This document shows, piece by piece, positions 42,538 through 49,606 of a stretch of DNA of 64,000 bases (within the stretch, counting starts at the first letter, position 1; the number at the start of each line of letters is the position of its first letter). Below the pieces are notes generated by a model. It saw only the letters and a program-made list of their open reading frames with translations, did no database searches and was not told the origin of the DNA. Source of the DNA: Prevotella sp. (GTDB lineage: Bacteria; Bacteroidota; Bacteroidia; Bacteroidales; Bacteroidaceae). Position numbers and translations under genes: made by a program. The stretch lies in NCBI GenBank assembly GCA_017458225.1, contig JAFTFX010000001.1:1-64000 (forward strand). Direction: 5' to 3'.

Positions 42538-43368
42538 ATGAAGCGAATAGCAATACAAGGTGAGATTGGGTCGTTCCACGACATAGCGGCCCATGAGTTC
42601 TTCAAGGGCGAGCAGATACAGCTGATTTGCTGTACTACGTTCGAACAGGTCTATGAGGCAGTGCGGCAAGACCCTACGGTGATTGCGATGGCTGCCATTG
42701 AGAATACAATTGCAGGATCGTTACTGCACAACTATGAGCTGTTGCGCGACAGCGGCACAAGTGTAGTGGGAGAGCACAAACTGCACATCACCCATTGCAT
42801 CTGCTGCCTGCCCGACGATGACTGGTCGACCATTACCGAGGTTCACTCTCACCCCGTGGCCCTGATGCAGACGCGCCACTATCTTGAACATCATCCCCAG
42901 CTTCGCATTGTGGAAGGTGAGGACACGGCAGGCTCGGCCAAAATGATTGCCGAGGGCCAGCACCATGGGTGGGCAGCCATCTGCCATGCCGAGGCCGCCA
43001 AGCTCTACGGACTGAAAGTGCTGGAGAACAATATCGAAGACAACAAGCACAACTTCACACGCTTTCTGGTTTGCTCGGCACCGCAGAAAGCCGACATGCT
43101 GCGCTCGCTGTTAGAGGCCGACAAGTCGAGTCTGGTGTTCTCGTTGCCTCACGAACAGGGATCGCTGTCTATGGTGCTCTCCATCCTGACGTTCTACAAG
43201 ATTAACCTCACGAAGATTCAGTCGTTGCCCGTCATTGGTCATGAATGGGAGTACCTGTTTTATGTCGATGTGACCTACGACAACCTGACGCGCTATCGTC
43301 AGGCCATCGATGCCATCATCCCACTCACGAAAGACTTGAAGATATTGGGTGAATATAAGGGGAATTGA
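42538..43368 (+). CDS. pheA: prephenate dehydratase
   Basis: A 276-residue enzyme converting prephenate to phenylpyruvate. The catalytic domain begins IAIQGEIGSFHDIAAHEFF and includes AAIENTIAGSLLHNYELL and the conserved DNKHNFTRFLV-type threonine-arginine-phenylalanine motif. A C-terminal ACT domain (SLVFSLPHEQGSLSMVLSIL) senses phenylalanine. There is no chorismate mutase domain; that activity is fused to DAHP synthase two genes downstream. First gene behind the attenuator. Confidence 0.93.
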   Translation: MKRIAIQGEIGSFHDIAAHEFFKGEQIQLICCTTFEQVYEAVRQDPTVIAMAAIENTIAGSLLHNYELLRDSGTSVVGEHKLHITHCICCLPDDDWSTITEVHSHPVALMQTRHYLEHHPQLRIVEGEDTAGSAKMIAEGQHHGWAAICHAEAAKLYGLKVLENNIEDNKHNFTRFLVCSAPQKADMLRSLLEADKSSLVFSLPHEQGSLSMVLSILTFYKINLTKIQSLPVIGHEWEYLFYVDVTYDNLTRYRQAIDAIIPLTKDLKILGEYKGN

Positions 43369-43408
43369 TATTCGATCATTGAGAATTGATAATTGAAAAT
43401 TGGCAATT

Positions 43409-44569
43409 ATGATACAACCAGCAGAAAGACTTAGCTTAGTACAGGAATACTACTTCAGCCGCAAACTGAAGGAGGTGGCACAGCTGAATGCCGAAGGCAA
43501 GAACATTATTTCGTTGGCCATAGGCAGCCCCGACATGCCACCGTCGGAACAGACAATCCAGAAGTTGTGCGAAGTGGCACACGAGCCGACAGCCCATGGC
43601 TATCAGCCCACACAAGGCACACCTGAGTTGCGCGAGGCGATGGCAGGCTTCTACAAACGTTGGTATGGCGTAGAGCTCGATGCGAAGAGCGAACTGCTGC
43701 CGCTGATCGGTTCAAAGGAGGGCATCCTGCATGTCACGCTTGCTTTCGTCAATCCCGGCGACGAGGTGTTGGTGCCTAATCCCGGCTATCCCACCTACAC
43801 GTCGCTCAGCAAGATCCTGGGTGCAAAGATAGTGAACTACAACCTGCGTGAGGACAACGGCTGGCAGCCTGATTTCGACCAGTTGGAACAGATGGACCTC
43901 TCGCGTGTCAAACTGATGTGGACCAACTATCCCAATATGCCCACGGGTGGCCGTGCCCGTCGCGAGACCTATGAGCGACTGGTTCGGTTCGCCATAGACC
44001 ACAACATTGTCGTGGTGAACGACAATCCATACTCCTTTATTCTCAGCGAAGAGCATCTCAGCATCCTGCAAGTACCGGGAGCCAAAGACTGCTGCATTGA
44101 GTTCAACTCCATGTCGAAGAGCCACAACATGCCCGGCTGGCGTGTGGGCCTCTGTGCTTCGAACGCACAGTTCATCCAGTGGATATTGAAGGTGCAGTCG
44201 AACATTGAGAGCGGCACTTTCCGTGGCATCCAGTTGGCAGCCGCCGAGGCTTACAAGAATGATGAGGCCTGGCATCGGGAGTTCAACATCAACACCTATG
44301 CCCGTCGCCGCCAGTATGCCGAACAGATCATGGACGTGCTGGGCTGCACCTACGACAAGCAGCAGGTGGGCATGTTCCTGTGGGGAAAGATACCTGCTAA
44401 ATATAATAATGTGGAAGACCTGACCGAGCGCGTGCTCCACGAAGCCCGTGTCTTCATCACTCCCGGCTTCATCTTCGGCAGCAACGGCGAGCGATATGTA
44501 AGAATCTCGCTTTGCGCCAAGGAGGAGAAAATGAAAGAAGCACTTGAAAGAATTAAAAAAACGATATAA
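43409..44569 (+). CDS. class I/II PLP aminotransferase of the aromatic operon
   Basis: A 386-residue fold-type I aminotransferase. The PLP lysine is in EFNSMSKSHNMPGWRVG, the substrate and PLP loops are AIGSPDMPPS and NPGYPTYTSL, and the NYPNMPTGG motif and C-terminal arginine (YVRISL) are present. It resembles LL-diaminopimelate and aspartate aminotransferases, but its place between pheA and the DAHP synthase suggests it transaminates phenylpyruvate, 4-hydroxyphenylpyruvate or prephenate. ATG 43409 is preferred to the TTG at 43400. Confidence 0.85.
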   Translation: MIQPAERLSLVQEYYFSRKLKEVAQLNAEGKNIISLAIGSPDMPPSEQTIQKLCEVAHEPTAHGYQPTQGTPELREAMAGFYKRWYGVELDAKSELLPLIGSKEGILHVTLAFVNPGDEVLVPNPGYPTYTSLSKILGAKIVNYNLREDNGWQPDFDQLEQMDLSRVKLMWTNYPNMPTGGRARRETYERLVRFAIDHNIVVVNDNPYSFILSEEHLSILQVPGAKDCCIEFNSMSKSHNMPGWRVGLCASNAQFIQWILKVQSNIESGTFRGIQLAAAEAYKNDEAWHREFNINTYARRRQYAEQIMDVLGCTYDKQQVGMFLWGKIPAKYNNVEDLTERVLHEARVFITPGFIFGSNGERYVRISLCAKEEKMKEALERIKKTI

Positions 44570-44571
44570 TT

Positions 44572-45636
44572 ATGGAACTGGAATTAGCACCACTGAACTT
44601 ACCGAGTGACAATGAACGTCCCTTCGTGATTGCCGGCCCCTGCTCGGCTGAGACCGAAGAGCAAGTGATGACCACCGCCCTGCAGCTGGCCATGAAGGGC
44701 TGCCACAACTTCCGCGCCGGCGTGTGGAAGCCGCGCACCAAGCCCGGCGGCTTTGAAGGCAATGGCGAGAAAGCCCTGCCCTGGCTGGAACGGGTGAAGA
44801 AGGAGACTGGCATGCTGGTCTCTACCGAAGTGGCTACCCCCGAGCATGTAGAACTTGCCTTGAAGTATGGCATCGACATTCTGTGGATTGGAGCCCGCAC
44901 AAGTGCTAATCCCTTTGCCATGCAGGCTTTGGCTGACTCACTGAAAGGTGTCGACGTGCCCGTCTTCGTGAAGAACCCCGTGAATCCCGATCTTGAGCTC
45001 TGGATTGGAGCCTTGGAGCGCATCAATCAGGCAGGCATCAAGCGTCTGGGTGCCATCCATCGCGGCTTCTCCAGCTATGACAAGAAAATCTATCGCAACC
45101 TGCCCATGTGGCAGATACCCATTGAGTTGCACCGCCGCATTCCCGATCTGCCCATCATCAGCGACCCCTCTCATATCGGCGGTCGTCGCGAACTCATCGC
45201 ACCGCTGTGCCAGCAGGCCATGGACTTGGGCTTCGACGGTCTGATTGTTGAGAGCCACTGCGAGCCAGACAAGGCCTGGAGCGATGCAGCCCAACAGGTG
45301 ACGCCCGATGTGCTCGACTATATCCTGTCGCTGCTGGTTATTCGCGATGAGCACGTGACGACGGAAGACATTCAGCAGTTGCGCAAGCAGATTGACGAAC
45401 TGGACAATCAGCTGATGGACCTCCTGGCTAAGCGCATGCGCGTATGCCGCGAAATCGGCCAGTACAAGAAAGAGCACAACATGACCGTGCTGCAGGCCAA
45501 CCGCTACAGTGAGATTCTCTCCAAGCGCGGTGCCCAGGGTGCACTGTGCGGCATGGGAGCCGAGTTTGTGGCTCATGTATTTGAAAGCATTCATGAAGAG
45601 TCGGTGCGTCAACAAATGGAGATTATTAACAAGTAG
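44572..45636 (+). CDS. bifunctional DAHP synthase / chorismate mutase
   Basis: A 354-residue fusion. Residues 1-260 are a type I-beta 3-deoxy-7-phosphoheptulonate synthase (FVIAGPCSAETEEQV, GVWKPRTKPGGFEG, IWIGARTSANPF, SDPSHIGGRR, VESHCEPDKAWSDA), the entry step of the shikimate pathway. After about residue 265 an AroQ-type chorismate mutase follows (LRKQIDELDNQLMDLLAKRM, IGQYKKEHN). The order is opposite to the mutase-first fusions of Bacillus and typical of Bacteroidetes. It starts 2 nt after the aminotransferase gene. Confidence 0.93.
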   Translation: MELELAPLNLPSDNERPFVIAGPCSAETEEQVMTTALQLAMKGCHNFRAGVWKPRTKPGGFEGNGEKALPWLERVKKETGMLVSTEVATPEHVELALKYGIDILWIGARTSANPFAMQALADSLKGVDVPVFVKNPVNPDLELWIGALERINQAGIKRLGAIHRGFSSYDKKIYRNLPMWQIPIELHRRIPDLPIISDPSHIGGRRELIAPLCQQAMDLGFDGLIVESHCEPDKAWSDAAQQVTPDVLDYILSLLVIRDEHVTTEDIQQLRKQIDELDNQLMDLLAKRMRVCREIGQYKKEHNMTVLQANRYSEILSKRGAQGALCGMGAEFVAHVFESIHEESVRQQMEIINK

Positions 45637-45638
45637 AA

Positions 45639-45781
45639 GACTCTCCCCCGACCCCTCCCTGTGAGGGAAGGGAGTAGTTTGTTCTGCTGCTAAATAGATA
45701 ATATACCAACAAATGAAGTAGATATTTCCCCGTTAAAACTATCTACTCCCCTCCCTCACAGGGAGGGGTTGGGGGAGAGTC
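45639..45781. repeat. long imperfect palindrome, MITE-like, before tyrA
   Basis: Arms at 45639-45677 and 45743-45781 begin GACTCTCCCCC and end GGGGGAGAGTC; they pair over about 38 nt with few mismatches around an AT-rich 65-nt centre. Such GC-rich palindromes recur between genes in Bacteroidetes. It interrupts the aromatic operon between the DAHP synthase and tyrA genes. Confidence 0.75.
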
Positions 45782-45785
45782 TGTT

Positions 45786-46580
45786 ATGAAAATATTAGTC
45801 ATGGGCGCAGGCAAGATGGGGAGTTTCTTCATCGACCTGCTGAGCTTCGACCACGAAGTGGCCGTCTACGAGAAAGATGCGAAGCGCATGCGCTTCACCT
45901 ATAACTGTCAGCGTTTCACCGATTTGGAAGAGGTGCGCACGTTCCAGCCTGAGCTGGTCATCAACGCCGTCACGCTGAAGTACACCATCCCCGTGTTCCG
46001 CGAGCTGATACCCTATCTGCCCAAGGAGTGCATCATCAGCGATATAGCCTCGGTGAAGACCGACCTGAAGGAATTCTACGAGTCGACGGGTATGCGCTAT
46101 GTGTCCACGCACCCCATGTTCGGTCCTACGTTTGCCAACCTGCAGCAGCTCTCCGAGGAGAATGCCATCATCATCAGCGAGGGCGACTATATGGGGCGTA
46201 TCTTCTTCAAGGACCTCTACCAGAAGCTGGGCCTGAACATCTACGAGTACACCTTTGAGGAGCACGACAAGACGGTGGCCTATTCGCTCTCCATCCCCTT
46301 CGTCTCGACCTTCGTCTTTGCGGCCGTCATGAAGCATCAGGACGCGCCGGGCACCACCTTCAAGCGCCACATGCGCATTGCCAAGGGCGTGCTCAACGAG
46401 GACGACTACCTGCTGCAAGAGATACTCTTCAACCCCTACACCCACGATCAAGTGTCGCAAATTCGCACCGAGCTGAAGGAACTCCTTGAGATTATCGACC
46501 ACAAGGATGCCGATGGCATGAAGGGCTACTTGACGAAGATTCGCGACAATGTGCGCCGCGACATTGAGATTAAGAAGTGA
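45786..46580 (+). CDS. tyrA: prephenate dehydrogenase
   Basis: A 264-residue NAD-dependent enzyme converting prephenate to 4-hydroxyphenylpyruvate. The Rossmann loop is MGAGKMGSFFIDLL, followed by ISDIASVKTDLKEF and the catalytic-site STHPMFGPT, with H-D-x-x-V near LSIPFVSTFVF. Slightly short and without an ACT domain. It ends in a 4-nt overlap with the transporter gene and closes the pheA-tyrA cluster. Confidence 0.9.
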   Translation: MKILVMGAGKMGSFFIDLLSFDHEVAVYEKDAKRMRFTYNCQRFTDLEEVRTFQPELVINAVTLKYTIPVFRELIPYLPKECIISDIASVKTDLKEFYESTGMRYVSTHPMFGPTFANLQQLSEENAIIISEGDYMGRIFFKDLYQKLGLNIYEYTFEEHDKTVAYSLSIPFVSTFVFAAVMKHQDAPGTTFKRHMRIAKGVLNEDDYLLQEILFNPYTHDQVSQIRTELKELLEIIDHKDADGMKGYLTKIRDNVRRDIEIKK

Positions 46581-47497
46581 AGAGTGAGAACTTCCTGTAC
46601 CACGTAGTGGCTTTTGTGACTGTAGCCATCTGGGGCAGCACGTTCGTGTTTACGAAACTGCTGCTCCTCAATGGTTTGTCGCCTGCCCAGATTTTCACGC
46701 TTCGCTTCCTGATTGCCTATGTGCTGCTGTCGGGCTATGAGCTTTTGTTCCTGCGCCGTCATCATCGCTGGTTGGCTGACAGCTGGCGCGACGAGCTGCT
46801 GATGCTGTTGCTGGGCGTGACGGGCGGTTCACTCTATTTCCTGACCGAGAACGAAGCCCTGAACTACACCGCCACCACCAATGTCTCGCTTATTGTCTGT
46901 TCGTGTCCGCTGGTGGCAGCATTGCTCATAGGCCTGTTCTATCGGTCGCAGCGCATGCGCCCCCTGCAGATTGTCGGAACGCTGATGGCAGCCTGCGGCG
47001 TGGCTATGGTGGTGCTCAACGGCCATTTTGTGCTCCATCTGTCGCCGGTGGGCGACGCGCTGGCGCTGACGGCCAATGTCTGCTGGGCGGTCTATTCGCT
47101 GCTGATGATTCCAGCCAACAAGCGCTACAGTGCCGTGTTCGTCACACGCAAAGTGTTCTTCTACGGTCTTCTCACCATGATTCCCTATTATGTGTTGCGC
47201 CCTGCCGAACTGCCCCTCGCGTTGGGAGGCGAACTGAATCTTGCCGTACTGCTGCGTCCGCAGGTCGTGGGCAACCTCCTGTTCCTCGGCGTGGTGGCTT
47301 CGTGCATCTGCTTCCTGGTGTGGACATGGGTGATGGACAAGCTTGGAGCACTCATTGCCACCAACTATGTCTACGTCAATCCGCTCAGCACCATCGTTGT
47401 GGCCAGCTTGGTGCTCAACGAGCAGATCACGGCCTTCTTCCTGCTGGGTGCCCTGCTCATTCTGGCAGGAATGGCACTTGCCGACCGAAAACGATAG
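46577..47497 (+). CDS. EamA/DMT-family transporter
   Basis: A 306-residue inner-membrane protein with ten hydrophobic segments and two EamA repeats (AIWGSTFVFTKLLLLNGLSP at the start, ALTANVCWAVYSLLM in the middle, NPLSTIVVASLVLNEQ near the end). Members export amino acids or other metabolites. The GTG start overlapping the tyrA stop indicates translational coupling, so export of an aromatic compound is conceivable, but the substrate is unknown. Confidence 0.82.
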   Translation: MKSENFLYHVVAFVTVAIWGSTFVFTKLLLLNGLSPAQIFTLRFLIAYVLLSGYELLFLRRHHRWLADSWRDELLMLLLGVTGGSLYFLTENEALNYTATTNVSLIVCSCPLVAALLIGLFYRSQRMRPLQIVGTLMAACGVAMVVLNGHFVLHLSPVGDALALTANVCWAVYSLLMIPANKRYSAVFVTRKVFFYGLLTMIPYYVLRPAELPLALGGELNLAVLLRPQVVGNLLFLGVVASCICFLVWTWVMDKLGALIATNYVYVNPLSTIVVASLVLNEQITAFFLLGALLILAGMALADRKR

Positions 47498-47537
47498 AAA
47501 ACACAGAATAATTTTCGTGTTTCTGTTTTTTTCTTTG

Positions 47538-47545
47538 TACCTTTG
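47538..47545 (+). promoter_or_regulatory. -7 box for the DnaJ-domain gene
   Basis: TACCTTTG, 24 nt before the ATG at 47570. Confidence 0.6.
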
Positions 47546-47569
47546 CGGCCAATTAACGTCAATTTGATT

Positions 47570-48343
47570 ATGAAAACATCAACTTGGATTGGAGGCTTCC
47601 TCGGCTGGATTGTTCTGGGGCCTATCGGTGCAGCCATCGGGGCATGGATAGGTTCAATGATAGGGGAAGACGACAACAACGGGTCTTTCAGTGGCAACAA
47701 TGCCTATTCCACCATAGGCGGCCCTGCAGAAGAGGGCAATCGCAACAGCTTCCTTATGTCGATGCTGGTGCTGGCCTCTTACATCATCAAGGCCGACGGC
47801 CGCATCATGCACTCCGAGATGGAACTGGTGCGCCAGTGGCTGCGTGCCAACTTCGGCGAGGTGGCCGTGCAGCAAGGCGACCAGATTCTTCGCCGTCTGT
47901 TCGAGGCCTCCAAGTTGCAAGGCGAGGCCAGATATCGCCAGAACATCAAGGATGCCTGTCTGCAAATCAGCATGAACATGGACTATAGCGAGCGTCTGCA
48001 GCTGCTGGGCTTCCTGGTGATGATTGCCCAGGCCGACGGAGTGGTCGATGCCACTGAAGTCGCTGCCCTGAAGGAGGTGGCCGAGTGGATGCAGGTGTCG
48101 GCCGACGAGATCGACACCATGCTGAACCTGGGTCACGACGACCTGGAGTCGGCCTATAAGGTGCTGGGCGTTTCGCCCGAGGCTACCGACGACGACTTGC
48201 GCCGTGCCTATCGCCGTTTGGCCCTTGAGCACCATCCCGACCGTGTGGCTGCGCTGGGCGAAGACGTGCGCAGGGCTGCAGAAAAGAAGTTCCAAGAAAT
48301 CAACGATGCCAAAGAGCGTATTTGGAAAGCCCGAGGACTGTAG
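47570..48343 (+). CDS. DjlA-like TerB/DnaJ-domain protein
   Basis: A 257-residue protein with a glycine-rich membrane-inserting N-terminus (WIGGFLGWIVLGPIGAAIGA), a TerB-like helical domain (residues about 60-180, MLVLASYIIKADGRIMHSEM) and a C-terminal J domain from about 195 with ALEHHPDRVAAL carrying the HPD motif. This is the DjlA layout, a membrane J-protein that stimulates DnaK. ATG 47570 is chosen because the upstream frame crosses the promoter. Confidence 0.85.
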   Translation: MKTSTWIGGFLGWIVLGPIGAAIGAWIGSMIGEDDNNGSFSGNNAYSTIGGPAEEGNRNSFLMSMLVLASYIIKADGRIMHSEMELVRQWLRANFGEVAVQQGDQILRRLFEASKLQGEARYRQNIKDACLQISMNMDYSERLQLLGFLVMIAQADGVVDATEVAALKEVAEWMQVSADEIDTMLNLGHDDLESAYKVLGVSPEATDDDLRRAYRRLALEHHPDRVAALGEDVRRAAEKKFQEINDAKERIWKARGL

Positions 48344-48884
48344 TGAAGTGCTGCTGCATGCCTGTTGCGCTCCCTGCTCATCTGCCATTGTTGAATGGCT
48401 GATGCAGCATGAGGTGCGTCCCACCATATTCTATTATAACCCCAACATCTGGCCGCTTGAGGAATACGAAATCCGCAAGCAGGAGAGCAAGCGCCATGCC
48501 GAATCGTTAGGCATCCGCTGGATTGACGGCGACTACGACCACGAACAGTGGCGTTGCGACGTGAGCGGCATGGAGAACGAGCCTGAACGAGGGGCCCGCT
48601 GTGAGCTCTGCTTCCGCTTGCGGCTGCTGGCCACAGCACGGAAAGCCCAGGAGTTGGGCATCCGCTACTTCGCCACCACGCTGGCCTCCAGTCGCTGGAA
48701 AAGTCTGGAACAAATCAGCCAAGCCGGTCTCGCTGCACAGGAAGCCGTGCCCGGAACGGAGTTCTGGGCGCAGAACTGGCGCAAGGGTGGCCTGCAAGAC
48801 CGCCGCAACCAGTTGCTCCGTGAGTACAATTTCTACAACCAGCAATACTGCGGCTGCGAGTTCTCAGCACGCAGCAGGACCTGA
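48306..48884 (+). CDS. queH: epoxyqueuosine reductase QueH
   Basis: A 192-residue enzyme of queuosine tRNA modification, replacing QueG. The N-terminal LLHACCAPCSSA motif, the YYNPNIWPLEEYEIRK segment, RCELCFRLRL and the C-terminal QQYCGCEFS supply cysteines that ligate an iron-sulfur cluster. ATG 48306 overlaps the DnaJ-domain gene by 38 nt in another frame; GTG 48348 is an alternative start. Confidence 0.88.
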   Translation: MPKSVFGKPEDCSEVLLHACCAPCSSAIVEWLMQHEVRPTIFYYNPNIWPLEEYEIRKQESKRHAESLGIRWIDGDYDHEQWRCDVSGMENEPERGARCELCFRLRLLATARKAQELGIRYFATTLASSRWKSLEQISQAGLAAQEAVPGTEFWAQNWRKGGLQDRRNQLLREYNFYNQQYCGCEFSARSRT

Positions 48885-48922
48885 TATTGTCATTCCTTGT
48901 GACTACAGAGTAACGAGCTTTT

Positions 48923-49010
48923 GCTTGTAAGCAGATGATCGTTTGCTTGTAACTGAATGGCCTTTTGCTTGTAAGCGAATGGCCTTTTGCTTGTAAGCAA
49001 AAGCTGAAAA
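48923..49010 (+). repeat. four 22-bp repeats upstream of cassette B
   Basis: GCTTGTAAGC or close variants begin at 48923, 48945, 48967 and 48989, exactly 22 bp apart and reverse-complementary to the array at 31066-31153. Each core is a GCTT-nn-AAGC dyad, degraded in the second unit. Confidence 0.8.
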
Positions 49011-49197
49011 GCAATACACTTTGCACCAGAATCCCTATGCTGTTGTACCGCAAAAGCACCCATATCGTACTGCGATTAATACTCTTTTATAAGAATCCAT
49101 ACGTTTTTGTGCCAAACGATACGAATTTAATATGAATTTGTAAGAATCTGCATATTTTTTCTCATTCAAAATGATGGGGGATTGAAAAAAAATTTCT

Positions 49198-49205
49198 TAC
49201 CTTTG
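49198..49205 (+). promoter_or_regulatory. cassette B promoter -7 box
   Basis: TACCTTTGCACCG, as in cassette A. About 190 bp of conserved AT-rich sequence separate it from the repeat array. Confidence 0.65.
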
Positions 49206-49429
49206 CACCGTGTTTCTATGCATGCGATGCGCCCATAAAGGCCAAACGTCGTAAGGAACACGACATTTTTGTTGCTCAAACCTCTGACACGAACTACCAC
49301 CTCGAATCAAGAGTTATTATGGGCAAAACCTAATCCAGTTTGGAGTATGCGCTTAATGCGCAGACTTCCATAATGGATTAGAGGCTGTGGTAGGCCTGTG
49401 TCAGAGTATGGACGGGTCTGCGCTTTTTT
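49206..49429 (+). ncRNA. structured leader RNA of cassette B
   Basis: After a GTCGT/ACGAC hairpin, a long interrupted stem forms: CTCTGACAC (49282-49290) with GTGTCAGAG (49398-49406), CTACCAC with GTGGTAG (49294-49300, 49387-49393), CTAATCCA with TGGATTAG (49330-49337, 49374-49381), and a GGAGT..TGCGC/GCGCA..ACTTCC tip. GTCTGCGC (49416-49423) followed by six T can pair with GCGCAGAC (49358-49365) as a terminator that competes with the tip helix. This suggests attenuation, or a discrete small RNA of about 220 nt. Confidence 0.72.
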
Positions 49430-49606
49430 GTGTTTATACACTTCTGCGCCAGTTTCCGCCACGACGATGAGGCAGAGAGAAGAACCATTTGATTAAGCGA
49501 GAGCAAAACAAGTGGGCTTGTTTTGCCGAGCGTGAAAATGGTCGAATGAAATTCAACGTATAACAACTACTAATAGCTCTAATTTTTAATCAAAACAAAA
49601 AAAGCA

